From: Candidatus Accumulibacter similis
Lineage (GTDB): Bacteria; Pseudomonadota; Gammaproteobacteria; Burkholderiales; Rhodocyclaceae
Direction of reading: 5' to 3'
Assembly: GCA_013347225.1 (NCBI GenBank)
Contig: CP054595.1
Coordinates: 1,178,001 to 1,242,000 of the forward strand
DNA length: 64,000 bases
The notes beneath the pieces are model-generated. The model saw nothing but the letters and a program-made list of their open reading frames with translations. It was not told the DNA's origin and did no database searches. Positions within the stretch are counted from its first letter, which is position 1; each line of letters begins with the position of its first letter. A program made the position numbers and the translations under genes. This document shows, piece after piece, positions 1 through 8,764 of the stretch.

Positions 1-1267
1 TGCCGATGCCGCCGGCGATCATGATCGGCTTGTGGTAGCCGCGCAGCAGCGGTCCGTCAGCACTGCCGGCGAACTGCTCGTAAGTGCGGAAGAATCCGGC
101 CAGGTTCGGACGGCCGAATTCGTTGTTGAACGCTGCGGCACCGATCGGGCCTTCGAGCATGATCGCCAGAGGCGATGCGATGCGTGCCGGGCGGCCGTAG
201 GCAGCGGTCGGGGTTTCCCAGGGCTGCGGCAGATCGGGGATGCCGAGGTTGGAAACCGCGAAGCCGCACAGCCCGGCCTTCGGCTTCGAGCCGCGTCCGG
301 TCGCACCTTCGTCGCGAATCTCGCCGCCGGCGCCGGTCGCCGCGCCCGGAAACGGCGAGATCGCGGTCGGGTGGTTGTGCGTCTCGACCTTGGCGAGAAT
401 GTGCATGAGCTGCTCGCGGTAGCCGTAGCGGCCGTCGGCGTCCGGCTGGAAGCGGCGTACCGTCGCTCCCTCGATGACCGATGAGTTGTCGGCATAGGCG
501 ACGACGGTGCCTTGCGGGTGCCTGCGGTGCGTTTCCCGGATCATGCCGAACAGCGTCTCCGCGCGCGGCTCGCCGTCGACGGTCCACGAGGCATTGAAGA
601 TCTTGTGCCGGCAATGCTCCGAGTTCGCCTGCGCGAACATCATCAGCTCGACGTCGGTCGGATTGCGCTGCGCGCGGCGAAAGAGATCGACGAGGTAATC
701 GACCTCGTCCTCGGACAGCGCCAGCCCGAGCAGGCCGTTCGCCTCGATCAGGGCGGCACGCCCACCGGCGAGCAGGTCGACGCTGCGCAACGGTTGCGGC
801 GCGAAGTGGCGGAACAGTTCGCCAGCCTGCGCGAAGTCGTCGAGCACGGTCTCCAGCATCCGGTCATGGAGCAGGCCGGCGATGACCGACCGCTCGGCGG
901 AGTCCAGGACCTGCCGCCGGCCCGCCAGGCGGAAGGCGATGCCGCGCTCGATGCGCTCGATCCACAGCAGGCCGCTGTTGTGCGCGATATCCGTCGCTTT
1001 CGACGACCAGGGCGAGATGGTGCCGATGCGCGGCGTGACCAGCATGAGCTCGCCCTGCGGCTCGTCGTCGGCCGGACGCTCCTCGAGCAGTGCCGCGAGC
1101 TGCCGGCGATCGTTTGCCGCGGGTGGTTCGTGGCTGGCAACGAAATGCCAGTGCTCGGCACTGACGATCCGCACTCCCGCGACTGCCAGCGCGAGTCGTT
1201 GCTGCAGGCCCTGCAGGCGGAATGACGAGAAGGCGGCGGCGCCGCGGAGATACAGGAGTTTGGCCAT
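1..1267 (-). CDS. purL: Phosphoribosylformylglycinamidine synthase, N-terminal part (runs off left edge)
   Basis: Converts FGAR, ATP and glutamine to FGAM in de novo purine synthesis. The first 422 codons are present, about a third of the usual ~1300-residue large-type enzyme. The start [18 protein letters not shown] is typical of proteobacterial PurL. Family signatures follow in order: [16 protein letters not shown], the ATP-site stretch [38 protein letters not shown], and [12 protein letters not shown] at the window edge. No frameshift or stop is seen. A TATAAT hexamer lies about 50 bp upstream on the same strand. It is transcribed away from nnr. Confidence 0.97.
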   Translation of the reverse strand, partial: MAKLLYLRGAAAFSSFRLQGLQQRLALAVAGVRIVSAEHWHFVASHEPPAANDRRQLAALLEERPADDEPQGELMLVTPRIGTISPWSSKATDIAHNSGLLWIERIERGIAFRLAGRRQVLDSAERSVIAGLLHDRMLETVLDDFAQAGELFRHFAPQPLRSVDLLAGGRAALIEANGLLGLALSEDEVDYLVDLFRRAQRNPTDVELMMFAQANSEHCRHKIFNASWTVDGEPRAETLFGMIRETHRRHPQGTVVAYADNSSVIEGATVRRFQPDADGRYGYREQLMHILAKVETHNHPTAISPFPGAATGAGGEIRDEGATGRGSKPKAGLCGFAVSNLGIPDLPQPWETPTAAYGRPARIASPLAIMLEGPIGAAAFNNEFGRPNLAGFFRTYEQFAGSADGPLLRGYHKPIMIAGGIG

Positions 1268-1315
1268 GGCGGGCTGTGCTCAGGGGGCAGGCAGGCTGCG
1301 TTGCGGGAAGCCGCG

Positions 1316-1321
1316 ATTATA
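1316..1321 (-). promoter_or_regulatory. Putative -10 element of purL
   Basis: Perfect TATAAT on the minus strand, 49 bp upstream of the purL ATG. No convincing -35 hexamer is visible at 16-18 bp, so this is a position-based inference. Confidence 0.4.
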
Positions 1322-1523
1322 GCTGACCCGCCATGCTTGCTGCGGCGCAGCATGATCTGCCGCCGGCGACCGTGCAGCGGTGGCCAGGCGGCGCCCCGCT
1401 GCCGCCATTGCCCGCTGGCGCGCCGGCTGCATTAGAATCCGGCGGACAGCAGCCAGGCGTCGAGCGTACAGCCGCACGCGGCCGCCGTCTTCTCGTGCTC
1501 ATCTCCCAGCTCCGGAGACCGTG

Positions 1524-3026
1524 ATGAAAACAGGGACCCCCTCGCAACCTCTGTATCGTTCCGAGGCGTTGCGCCGAGTCGAGACGCTGGCTGCCGAGCA
1601 GCCGCTGATGCAGCGCGCCGGACTCGCCGCTGCCGAGCTGGCGACCTCGCTCTGCCGCCTGCAGGGGGCGGCGCTGCTGATCCTCGCCGGGCCCGGCAAC
1701 AACGGCGGCGATGCCTTCGTCGCCGCCCGTCACCTGCGCGAACGCCACTTTGCCGTCAGTCTCGTCTTTGCCGGCGAGGTCGGCCGCCTGCCGCCGGACG
1801 CTGCGGCGGCCTGCCGACGATTCGTCGATGACGGCGGCGAGCTGCTCGACAGCATTCCGGTCGGCAAGCGCTGGGCGATGATCATCGACGGTCTCTTCGG
1901 CATCGGACTGCAGCGGCCGATCGCCGGTCGCCATGGCGAACTCGTCCTGGCGGCCAACACGCTGGCCGCCCGCGACCGCTGTCCGCTGCTCGCGCTCGAC
2001 TGTCCGAGCGGCCTCGATGCGGACACCGGCAGGCTCTGCGGCATGGCGATCCGAGCCAGCCACACGATCAGCTTCATTGCCAGCAAGCCGGGGCTGCACA
2101 CCGGCGACGGTCCGGATCATTGCGGAACGGTCTCGGTGGCGACGCTGGATCTCGATGCCGAACGTCTGGTGAAGCCGACGGCGCGCACGCTGGGGGTTGA
2201 CCTGCTGGTCGATCGACTGCGGCCGCGCGCGCGCAACACGCACAAGGGCAGCAACGGCAGCGCCGGCATTCTCGGCGGCGCCGCGAGCATGGTCGGTGCC
2301 GCCTTTCTCGCCGGGCGAGCCGCGCTGCGGCTGGGCAGCGGCCGTGTCTACCTTGGCCTGCTCGACGGTCAGGCGCCGGCGATCGACCCGCTGCAGCCCG
2401 AACTGATGCTGCGGCAGGCGGATGCACTGCTGGCGGCACCGCTGACGGCGCTCGCCTGCGGGCCGGGGATGGGCAGTGGCGACGAGGCCCACGAGTGGTT
2501 GCGGCGCGCCTGTTCGTTGCCGCTGCCGCTGTTGCTCGATGCCGACGCGCTGAACCTGCTCGCCGCCGAGCCGAGCCTGCGGGAGGAGGTACTGGCGCGT
2601 GCCGCGCCAACGCTGCTCAGCCCACATCCGACCGAGGCGGCTCGCCTGCTCGACCGCGATACCGCCACCGTGCAGGCCGATCGGCCGCGTGCCGCCCTCG
2701 AACTCGCCGCGCGCTACCGCGCCGTGACGGTCCTGAAGGGCTGTGGCAGCATCGTCGCCGAGCCGGGCGGCGAGTGGTTCGTCAATACCAGCGGCAACCC
2801 CGGTCTGGCGACTGCCGGCACCGGCGATGTGCTCAGCGGCTTCATCGTCGCACTGCTGGCACAGGGGTGGCCGGCGCTCGAGGCCATGCTGGCGGCGGTG
2901 CACCTGCACGGCATCGCGGCCGACGAGCGAGTTGCCGCAGGCTGTGGGCCGGTCGGCCTGAGCGCCGGCGAGCTCATCGACAGCGCACGCGCCACTTTCA
3001 ACCGCTGGGTCACGCGTGGTCGATGA
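1524..3026 (+). CDS. nnr: Bifunctional NAD(P)H-hydrate epimerase / ADP-dependent dehydratase
   Basis: Repairs hydrated NADH and NADPH (500 aa). The N-terminal YjeF_N epimerase domain shows GPGNNGGDAFVAARHL at residues 56-71 and DCPSGLDADTG further on. The C-terminal ribokinase-like dehydratase domain starts near residue 238 with HKGSNGSAGILGG, followed by ACGPGMGSGDE, LLDADALNLLA, LLSPHPTEAARLL and the nucleotide-site motif GTGDVLSGF near residue 432. I chose ATG 1524 because GGAG sits 8-11 bp upstream and homologues start just before the SEALRRVE segment; the 48 extra codons upstream are Arg/Ala-rich and look non-coding. It overlaps the next gene by 11 bp, suggesting coupling. Confidence 0.95.
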   Translation: MKTGTPSQPLYRSEALRRVETLAAEQPLMQRAGLAAAELATSLCRLQGAALLILAGPGNNGGDAFVAARHLRERHFAVSLVFAGEVGRLPPDAAAACRRFVDDGGELLDSIPVGKRWAMIIDGLFGIGLQRPIAGRHGELVLAANTLAARDRCPLLALDCPSGLDADTGRLCGMAIRASHTISFIASKPGLHTGDGPDHCGTVSVATLDLDAERLVKPTARTLGVDLLVDRLRPRARNTHKGSNGSAGILGGAASMVGAAFLAGRAALRLGSGRVYLGLLDGQAPAIDPLQPELMLRQADALLAAPLTALACGPGMGSGDEAHEWLRRACSLPLPLLLDADALNLLAAEPSLREEVLARAAPTLLSPHPTEAARLLDRDTATVQADRPRAALELAARYRAVTVLKGCGSIVAEPGGEWFVNTSGNPGLATAGTGDVLSGFIVALLAQGWPALEAMLAAVHLHGIAADERVAAGCGPVGLSAGELIDSARATFNRWVTRGR

Positions 3027-3906
3027 CCGCGGCAGCGAGCGATTGACGGTTGCCGGCGTTCTCTTCTGCCTGCTGGCGCTGTTCCTGTTTTCCGCCCTCG
3101 ACGCGACGGCGAAGTACCTGAGCGCCTTCCTCGCCGTGCCGCTGCTGGTCTGGGCGCGCTATCTGGTGCAGTTGCTGCTCATGCTGCTGGGCGTCGCGCC
3201 GCGTCTCGGGCGCAGCATCGTGCTCACCCGTCGGCCGGGGTTGATGGCGCTGCGCGGCGTCACCCTGGCGGGTGTGACGCTGCTTGGCCAGATGGCGTTG
3301 ACGACGCTGCCGCTTGCCGAGACGACGGCGCTGGTCTTCGTTGCGCCGCTGCTGGTGGCCCTGCTCGCCGGTCCGCTGCTGCACGAACGGGTCCGGCTGC
3401 GTACCTGGCTGGCAACCGTCGCCGGTTTTTGCGGCGTGCTGCTGATCGCGCGGCCGGATGGCAGCCTGAGCGCGGGCGGGGTCGCCTGTGCGCTGGGCGC
3501 GGCGCTCTTCTATGCCGCCTACCAGATCCTGACGCGCAAGCTGGTTGCCAGCGAACCGCCGCTGCGCCTGCTCTTCCACACGGCGCTGTTTGGCACGCTG
3601 GCGCTGCTGCCGATGTTGCCCTTCCATTGGGACGGGCGGTTGCCGACCATCGGCCAAGGGCTGCTGATCGTCTCGCTCGGTGTCTACGGCGGGGTCGGGC
3701 ATTTCCTGCTGATTCGCGCCTTCCAGCAGGCGCCGGCGTCGCTGCTTTCGCCGCTGCTCTACGTGCAACTGGTCTGGGCCACCCTGCTTGGCTGGCTGGT
3801 TTTCGCGCAGTTGCCGGATGCGATGACGACGACCGGCATGCTGATCATCGGCGCTGCCGGGCTCAGCCTGGCGGTCGGTGGGCGCCCCGGCAGCCTCCCG
3901 GGCTAG
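3016..3906 (+). CDS. DMT-family transporter (two EamA domains)
   Basis: Inner-membrane protein of 296 aa with about ten hydrophobic segments in two EamA-type repeats. The first repeat contains ALDATAKYLSAFLAVPLLVW and WARYLVQLLLML; the second contains GGVACALGAALFYAAYQIL. This is the size and pattern of drug/metabolite exporters; the substrate cannot be read from sequence. It starts with GTG inside the end of nnr. The 3' end overlaps the convergent PfkB gene by four bases: the CTAG at 3903-3906 supplies the stop of both. Confidence 0.88.
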   Translation: MVDDRGSERLTVAGVLFCLLALFLFSALDATAKYLSAFLAVPLLVWARYLVQLLLMLLGVAPRLGRSIVLTRRPGLMALRGVTLAGVTLLGQMALTTLPLAETTALVFVAPLLVALLAGPLLHERVRLRTWLATVAGFCGVLLIARPDGSLSAGGVACALGAALFYAAYQILTRKLVASEPPLRLLFHTALFGTLALLPMLPFHWDGRLPTIGQGLLIVSLGVYGGVGHFLLIRAFQQAPASLLSPLLYVQLVWATLLGWLVFAQLPDAMTTTGMLIIGAAGLSLAVGGRPGSLPG

Positions 3907-4853
3907 TCGGGATCGAGTTCGCGCAACTCGACGGTCGCCAGCAGCGCCTCGACCTGTGGTTGCGGCGGCAGGCCGCTGCCGATCATGCCCACCCTGGCGC
4001 TGGCGGCGGCGATGGCGAGGCGGGCGCTGTTCGGCAGTGGCCAGCCGCGCATGCAGCCGGCGATGTGGCCGGCCAGCAGTGCGTCGCCGGCGCCGACCGT
4101 GCTGCGGACGATCGTCGGTGGCGGGATCGCCCGCAGGCAGCGATCGGCGGTGACGAACAGTGCGCCTCGTTCGCCCAGCGAAACCACGACGCGCTCGATG
4201 CCAGCGGCGACGAGTCGTCTGGCGGCGGTTGCCGCCGCGGCGTCGGATAGCGGTTCGCCGACCAGTTCCTCGAGTTCGGCGAGATTCGGCTTGATCAGCC
4301 AGGGCCTGGCGTTGACCCCATGGCGCAGGGCACCACCGCTGCTGTCGAGAGCGACCCGTTTGCCGGCTGCCTGCAGCCGACCGATGAGGTCAGCGTAGTA
4401 GGTGGTGGGGATGCCGGCCGGCAGACTGCCGGCGAGGACGAAGCAGCTGCACTCGGCCAGCAGCGCATCGACCGCCCGTTCGACATGGGCCAGGTATTCG
4501 TTGCCTGGGAAGCTGCCGGGAAAATTGATCTCGGTCAGCTGCGGCATGTCGCCGCTGACGATCTTGATGTTGCTCCGGGTGCGACCCGGGAAGCGCACAC
4601 AGGCGTCACGGATTCCCTTGCTGGCGAACAGGCGTTCAAAGACGCCGGCATTGTCGCTGCCGAGCAGGCCGGTGACGGTGACGGCGACACCGAGATCGGC
4701 CAGGCAGGCGGCGACATTGACCGCCTTGCCGCCAGCGTGCATCTCCTCCCGGTTCACGCGGTTGAGCCGTCCGGCGGCGAAATCGGCGATGCCGATGCCG
4801 TGATCGATGGCCGGATTCAGGCTGACGGTGGTGACGGCGAAGGGGGAAGTCAT
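3903..4853 (-). CDS. PfkB-family hexose-phosphate kinase (1-phosphofructokinase type)
   Basis: Sugar kinase of 316 aa in the 1-phosphofructokinase/tagatose-6-phosphate kinase branch of PfkB. The N-terminus has SLNPAIDHGIGI and the substrate-site stretch AGGKAVNVAACLADLG. The C-terminal signature is STVGAGDALLAGHIAG, where the Asp of GAGD is the catalytic base (near residue 255). No fruA/fruB phosphotransferase genes are adjacent, so the true substrate (fructose-1-P, fructose-6-P or tagatose-6-P) is open. It lies 70 bp downstream of the histidine kinase on the same strand. Confidence 0.88.
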   Translation of the reverse strand: MTSPFAVTTVSLNPAIDHGIGIADFAAGRLNRVNREEMHAGGKAVNVAACLADLGVAVTVTGLLGSDNAGVFERLFASKGIRDACVRFPGRTRSNIKIVSGDMPQLTEINFPGSFPGNEYLAHVERAVDALLAECSCFVLAGSLPAGIPTTYYADLIGRLQAAGKRVALDSSGGALRHGVNARPWLIKPNLAELEELVGEPLSDAAAATAARRLVAAGIERVVVSLGERGALFVTADRCLRAIPPPTIVRSTVGAGDALLAGHIAGCMRGWPLPNSARLAIAAASARVGMIGSGLPPQPQVEALLATVELRELDPD

Positions 4854-4923
4854 GGCCGATGCACGTGTTTCGCCGGACCCTTGCCGGCGAGGCTCCGGTC
4901 ATCGCGGACGCGATTGGCGGCGT

Positions 4924-6216
4924 TCATGCTGCCGGCCGCGGCGGGCTGAGATGAAGGTCGGCGGCGAAACCGTGTTCGACCGCCGGCAGTTGCAGGCTGC
5001 CACCGTGCGCCCGCGCAACCAGCTCGACCAGCAGCAGGCCGAGACCGCCGCCGCTCGCGTCGACCCGTCCGATGAGGGCGGTCTGCAGGCCTTCCCGCTG
5101 TTCCGGGCTGACGCCGGTGCCGTTGTCGTGCACGCGCAGGACGTTGCTGTCCGGCAGCGACAGGCGGACGCGCGTGGCGCCGTGGCGCAGTGAATTGTCG
5201 AACAGGTTCAGCAACGCGGCGGCGAGCAGATCGGCATCGGCGGTCAGCCGCAGCCGCTCCGGAAGCTCGACTGTCAGACCCTCGACCGCCAGGCGCGGGA
5301 TCATCTCGGCGACGTCAAGCTCCTGCGGGTGAACCGCGGCCGAACTGCGGAACAGTGTCAACAGGGCGCTGACGACACGGTGCAGCCGGCGTGCAGCAGC
5401 GCGCACGCGCTGCAGGCGCGGCTGCAGGTGCGCTGGGGATTCGCGCAGGGCGACGGCGAGCTGTGCGTCGATGCCGGCCAGCGGGGTGCGCAGCGAGTGT
5501 GCGGCATGGCCGGTGAAGGCGCGCTCACGCGCCAGACGGACTGCCAGCCGCTGCGTCAGCTCGTCGATGGCGGCATGCACCGGTTGCAGTTCGCTGCGCT
5601 CGGCAGCGCCGAGCACGGCTCCGGTGTCCTCCGGATTGCGTCCGCTCAGGTGTCGCGCCAGGCGCTGCAGCGGCAGCAGTTCGTGGCGAATCTGCGCCTG
5701 CAGCCAGACCTGCGCCAGGAGGGCGATCGCCAGCGTTGCCAGCGCTGCGCTCAGGGCCGTTTCGGCCAGAGCCTCCTGGCGCTCGGCGTGCGTCTGCGCG
5801 ACATAGAGCCAGCGCCCGCCGTCGGCGAGGGGAATGCCGAAGACGCGCCATTCCTCGCTGTCGCTGAAACCGCCGGACGGAACACGGCGCAGCGGTGCAG
5901 CGGGTGCGAGTGCCGAGGCGGCGACCATTCTTGCTTCGCCCGCCGCCAGGTGGTCGACCACCTGCCAGGCAAAGCGCCCGCTGCCGTTCGGGGCCGGCGT
6001 CGCGCTGGCGGCTGCCGGCGCGACCGCGAGCGGCAGCGACAGAGGGCCGCGCAAACCCTCGGCTGCCGCCTGCAGCGTGTCGTCGAGCAGTTCGTCCACC
6101 TCGTCGTGTACGGTCAACCAGACGGCAGCGGCGACGGCGATGATCCACAGCAGCGACGAGACGAGCAGTACGCCAGTCAACCGGGTGCGGATCGAGGGTG
6201 GCGTCAGGGGCTTCAT
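4924..6216 (-). CDS. Sensor histidine kinase (PmrB/QseC-like)
   Basis: Membrane kinase of 430 aa. A first transmembrane segment (VLLVSSLLWIIAVAAAVWL) is followed by a ~120-residue periplasmic region and a second segment around ATLAIALLAQVWL. The H-box is FTGHAAHSLRTPLAG, with the phospho-accepting His near residue 240. The N-box LFDNSLRHGA and G-box DASGGGLGLLLVE complete the ATPase domain. ATG 6216 overlaps the response-regulator stop (ATGA), so the two are co-translated. Divergence from an EptA-like gene suggests a PmrAB-like role in sensing envelope stress or cationic peptides; that is inference from context. Confidence 0.92.
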   Translation of the reverse strand: MKPLTPPSIRTRLTGVLLVSSLLWIIAVAAAVWLTVHDEVDELLDDTLQAAAEGLRGPLSLPLAVAPAAASATPAPNGSGRFAWQVVDHLAAGEARMVAASALAPAAPLRRVPSGGFSDSEEWRVFGIPLADGGRWLYVAQTHAERQEALAETALSAALATLAIALLAQVWLQAQIRHELLPLQRLARHLSGRNPEDTGAVLGAAERSELQPVHAAIDELTQRLAVRLARERAFTGHAAHSLRTPLAGIDAQLAVALRESPAHLQPRLQRVRAAARRLHRVVSALLTLFRSSAAVHPQELDVAEMIPRLAVEGLTVELPERLRLTADADLLAAALLNLFDNSLRHGATRVRLSLPDSNVLRVHDNGTGVSPEQREGLQTALIGRVDASGGGLGLLLVELVARAHGGSLQLPAVEHGFAADLHLSPPRPAA

Positions 6217-6872
6217 TGGCCGCCGCCGAGGCGATAACCGATGCCACGAACGGTTTCGACCACCGCTCGGCCCAGCTTGCGCCGCAGGGCGGCGACATGA
6301 ACCTCGACGGCGTTGCTCGCCCATTCGGCGTCGAAGCCGAGCACCAGTCTCTCGAGGTCCGCCTTGGCGACGATGCGGCCGGGGCGCAGAAGCAGCGCTT
6401 CGAGAATGGCCCACTCGCGGCTGGTGAGCTCGACGCGCTGCCCGGTCAGCCAGACCGTACGCGCGGCGAGATCGACCTCGACCTCGCCGATCAGCCGCCG
6501 CGCATCGGCGCTGCCGGCGATTCGCCGGCTCACCGCGCGCAGGCGGGCTACCAGCTCCTCGGGTGCGAAGGGCTTGACCAGATAGTCGTCGGCGCCGCTG
6601 TCGAGGCCACGGATGCGGTCGCCGAGGAGGTCGCGCGCCGTCAGCATCAGTGCCGGGGTGGCGTCGCCGCGGCGTCGGCGGCCGCGCAGCCAGTCGAGAC
6701 CGGAACCGTCGGGCAGCTGCCAGTCCACCAGCAGGGCATCGTAGGGTTCGCCCTCGTGGACGGCGACCTGCCGCAGCGTCCGGCACCAGTCGACACGGTG
6801 TCCATCGGCTGTCAGGAAGTCCCGCAGGCCGTCGCCGAGGATGTCGTCGTCTTCGATCAGCAGCAGTCGCAT
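6213..6872 (-). CDS. OmpR-family response regulator (PmrA-like)
   Basis: Two-component regulator of 219 aa. The receiver domain has the acidic pocket LLIEDDD (residues 4-10), the phospho-acceptor Asp50 in LLVDWQLPDG, and the conserved Lys in DDYLVKPFAPEEL. The C-terminal winged-helix domain shows LTSREWAILEALLLRPGRIV and a terminal VRGIGYRLGGG. I chose ATG 6872 because the receiver fold begins directly there. It is the first gene of the kinase operon, with a TACAAT hexamer 41 bp upstream. The divergent gene is a phosphoethanolamine transferase, the classical PmrA target. Confidence 0.93.
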   Translation of the reverse strand: MRLLLIEDDDILGDGLRDFLTADGHRVDWCRTLRQVAVHEGEPYDALLVDWQLPDGSGLDWLRGRRRRGDATPALMLTARDLLGDRIRGLDSGADDYLVKPFAPEELVARLRAVSRRIAGSADARRLIGEVEVDLAARTVWLTGQRVELTSREWAILEALLLRPGRIVAKADLERLVLGFDAEWASNAVEVHVAALRRKLGRAVVETVRGIGYRLGGGQ

Positions 6873-6912
6873 CGACTTTCTCCGGAGTCTGGCCAATGCC
6901 GCCAGTAAGGCG

Positions 6913-6918
6913 ATTGTA
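6913..6918 (-). promoter_or_regulatory. Putative -10 element of the response regulator-kinase operon
   Basis: TACAAT on the minus strand, 41 bp upstream of the regulator ATG. No good -35 is apparent, which would fit an activator-dependent promoter, but this is inference only. Confidence 0.3.
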
Positions 6919-6968
6919 CCGGAGGCGGCGGAGTCACGGCCGCTGGGCCGGAGTGACAGCGGCGCGCG

Positions 6969-6985
6969 CTTAAGCACCTCTTCAG
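6969..6985. promoter_or_regulatory. PmrA-box-like direct repeat in the divergent promoter region
   Basis: Two half-sites, CTTAAG (6969-6974) and CTTCAG (6980-6985), are separated by exactly five bases. The established PmrA site is CTTAAG-N5-CTTAAG, so one half is perfect and the other has one mismatch. It sits between the PmrAB-like operon and the EptA-like gene. Confidence 0.5.
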
Positions 6986-7008
6986 GAGTGGCGCGCAGCA
7001 TCGCCGCC

Positions 7009-8706
7009 ATGTCCAGTCCTCGTACCCCTCTCGTGCCGTCGCGGCGCGGCCAGGCGCCCGCCGGCGGCGATCCTTTCGTGATTCCAGCGACGGTCGAACA
7101 GTTGCTGCTCGTCGCGAGCGTCTTCTGGGTGCTGACGGCGAACCGGCCCTTTTTCGCCGCCGTCCTCGGCGGGCACTCGCTGACGGAGGTCGGCACCTGG
7201 GGTCTGCTGCTGGCCACCGGTGTTCTGCTGGTCGCGATGCACTTTGCCGTGCTGGCGCTCTTGGCGACGCGGCTGACGGTCAAGCCGCTGCTGGCGCTGC
7301 TGATCGTCACCACCGTCATCGCCTCGCACTTCATGTCGGCCTACGGCGTCTTCCTCGATCCGTCGATGCTGCGCAACGTTCTGCGGACGGACGTGCTGGA
7401 AGCGCGCGAACTGCTGTCGCCGGCGGTGGCCGTGCAGTTGTCGCTCTACGCGCTGCTGCCGCTGCTGCTGCTCTGGCGCGCCCGCATCGTCGTGCGCCCA
7501 CCGCTGCGCGCCTGCGGCGTTCGCCTGCTGGCGTTGCTGCTGGCGACAGTGGCCATGGCCGGATCGCTGGCAGTGGTCTACAAGCCGTTCTCGTCGCTGC
7601 TGCGCAACCACAAGGAGGTGCGCTACCTGATCACGCCGGCGAACTATGTCTGGTCGCTTGCCAGTGTCGCGGCGACCGATGCCCGCGGTGCTGCGCGGCC
7701 GCGCCAAGCGATCGGACTGGACGCCGCCGCCGGATCGGGTCGGGGAAAAGGCGACCGGCCGCGCTTCGTCGTCGTTGTCGTCGGCGAAACCGCGCGTGCG
7801 GCCAACTGGGGTCTCAACGGCTACACGCGGCAGACGACGCCCGAACTCGCCCGGCTCGACGTGATCAACTTCAGCCGGGTGGCGAGCTGCGGCACCAACA
7901 CCGAGGTATCGCTGCCGTGCATGTTCGCGCCGGTCGGCCGGCGCAACTACGACGCCGAGCGGATCAATGGCAGCGAGTCGTTGCTGCACGTCCTGGCGCG
8001 GGCCGGCGTCAGCGTGCAGTGGCGCGACAACCAGTCCGGCTGCAAGGGCGTCTGTGACGGCCTGCCGAGCGAAACCGTCGCGACCATCAACCCGCCCGGC
8101 TTCTGCGATGGTGGGCGCTGCCTCGATGGCGGCCTGCTGCATGGTCTCGACGAGCGACTGCGGCGTGCGCACGGGAGCAACCTGATCGTCCTGCACCAAC
8201 TCGGCAATCACGGACCGTCATACTTTCGCCGCCACCCGCCGGCCTTTGCCCGCTTCCAGCCGGAATGCACGAATGACGACCTGAGTCAGTGTTCACCCGC
8301 GGAGATCGTCAACGCCTACGACAACGCGCTGCTGTACACCGACCACGTTCTCGCGAGCCTCATCGCCACCTTGCAGGCACGCGCCGGCGACGTCGATTCG
8401 GCGCTGATCTACGTTTCCGACCATGGCGAATCGCTCGGCGAGAGCGGGCTCTATCTGCACGGCGTTCCCTACGCCATCGCTCCCGCCGTGCAGAAGGAAG
8501 TGCCGATGCTGATGTGGATCTCCGACGGATTCCGCCGCAGCGCCGCGATCGATTCCACCTGCCTGCAGCGGCGGGCTGCCGCACCGGCGAGCCACGACCA
8601 TCTGTTCCACACGCTGCTTGCCTTGCTCGACGTGCGGACGGCACTCTACGAGGCGGACTGGGATCTGCTGCACGGCTGCGCGAGTCCGCAGCGCGCCGCG
8701 AGCTGA
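7009..8706 (+). CDS. Lipid A phosphoethanolamine transferase (EptA/MCR-like sulfatase fold)
   Basis: Inner-membrane enzyme of about 565 aa that should transfer phosphoethanolamine to lipid A. About five transmembrane segments lead into a periplasmic alkaline-phosphatase-like domain. VVVGETARAANWGLNGY carries the expected catalytic Thr near residue 263. Cys pairs appear in SCGTNTEVSLPCMF and in the CKGVC segment. SDHGESLGESGLYLHG near residue 470 supplies metal ligands. ATG 7009 is annotated; GTG 7078, just before the first membrane segment, is an alternative that would leave room for a promoter at the PmrA-like box. Other phosphoethanolamine acceptors are possible. Confidence 0.88.
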   Translation: MSSPRTPLVPSRRGQAPAGGDPFVIPATVEQLLLVASVFWVLTANRPFFAAVLGGHSLTEVGTWGLLLATGVLLVAMHFAVLALLATRLTVKPLLALLIVTTVIASHFMSAYGVFLDPSMLRNVLRTDVLEARELLSPAVAVQLSLYALLPLLLLWRARIVVRPPLRACGVRLLALLLATVAMAGSLAVVYKPFSSLLRNHKEVRYLITPANYVWSLASVAATDARGAARPRQAIGLDAAAGSGRGKGDRPRFVVVVVGETARAANWGLNGYTRQTTPELARLDVINFSRVASCGTNTEVSLPCMFAPVGRRNYDAERINGSESLLHVLARAGVSVQWRDNQSGCKGVCDGLPSETVATINPPGFCDGGRCLDGGLLHGLDERLRRAHGSNLIVLHQLGNHGPSYFRRHPPAFARFQPECTNDDLSQCSPAEIVNAYDNALLYTDHVLASLIATLQARAGDVDSALIYVSDHGESLGESGLYLHGVPYAIAPAVQKEVPMLMWISDGFRRSAAIDSTCLQRRAAAPASHDHLFHTLLALLDVRTALYEADWDLLHGCASPQRAAS

Positions 8707-8764
8707 TCGCCGGCGGGGGTGCATGCCGTCTTCGCGGTCGCCGCCGGCGGCCGCGGGCTGCCGT

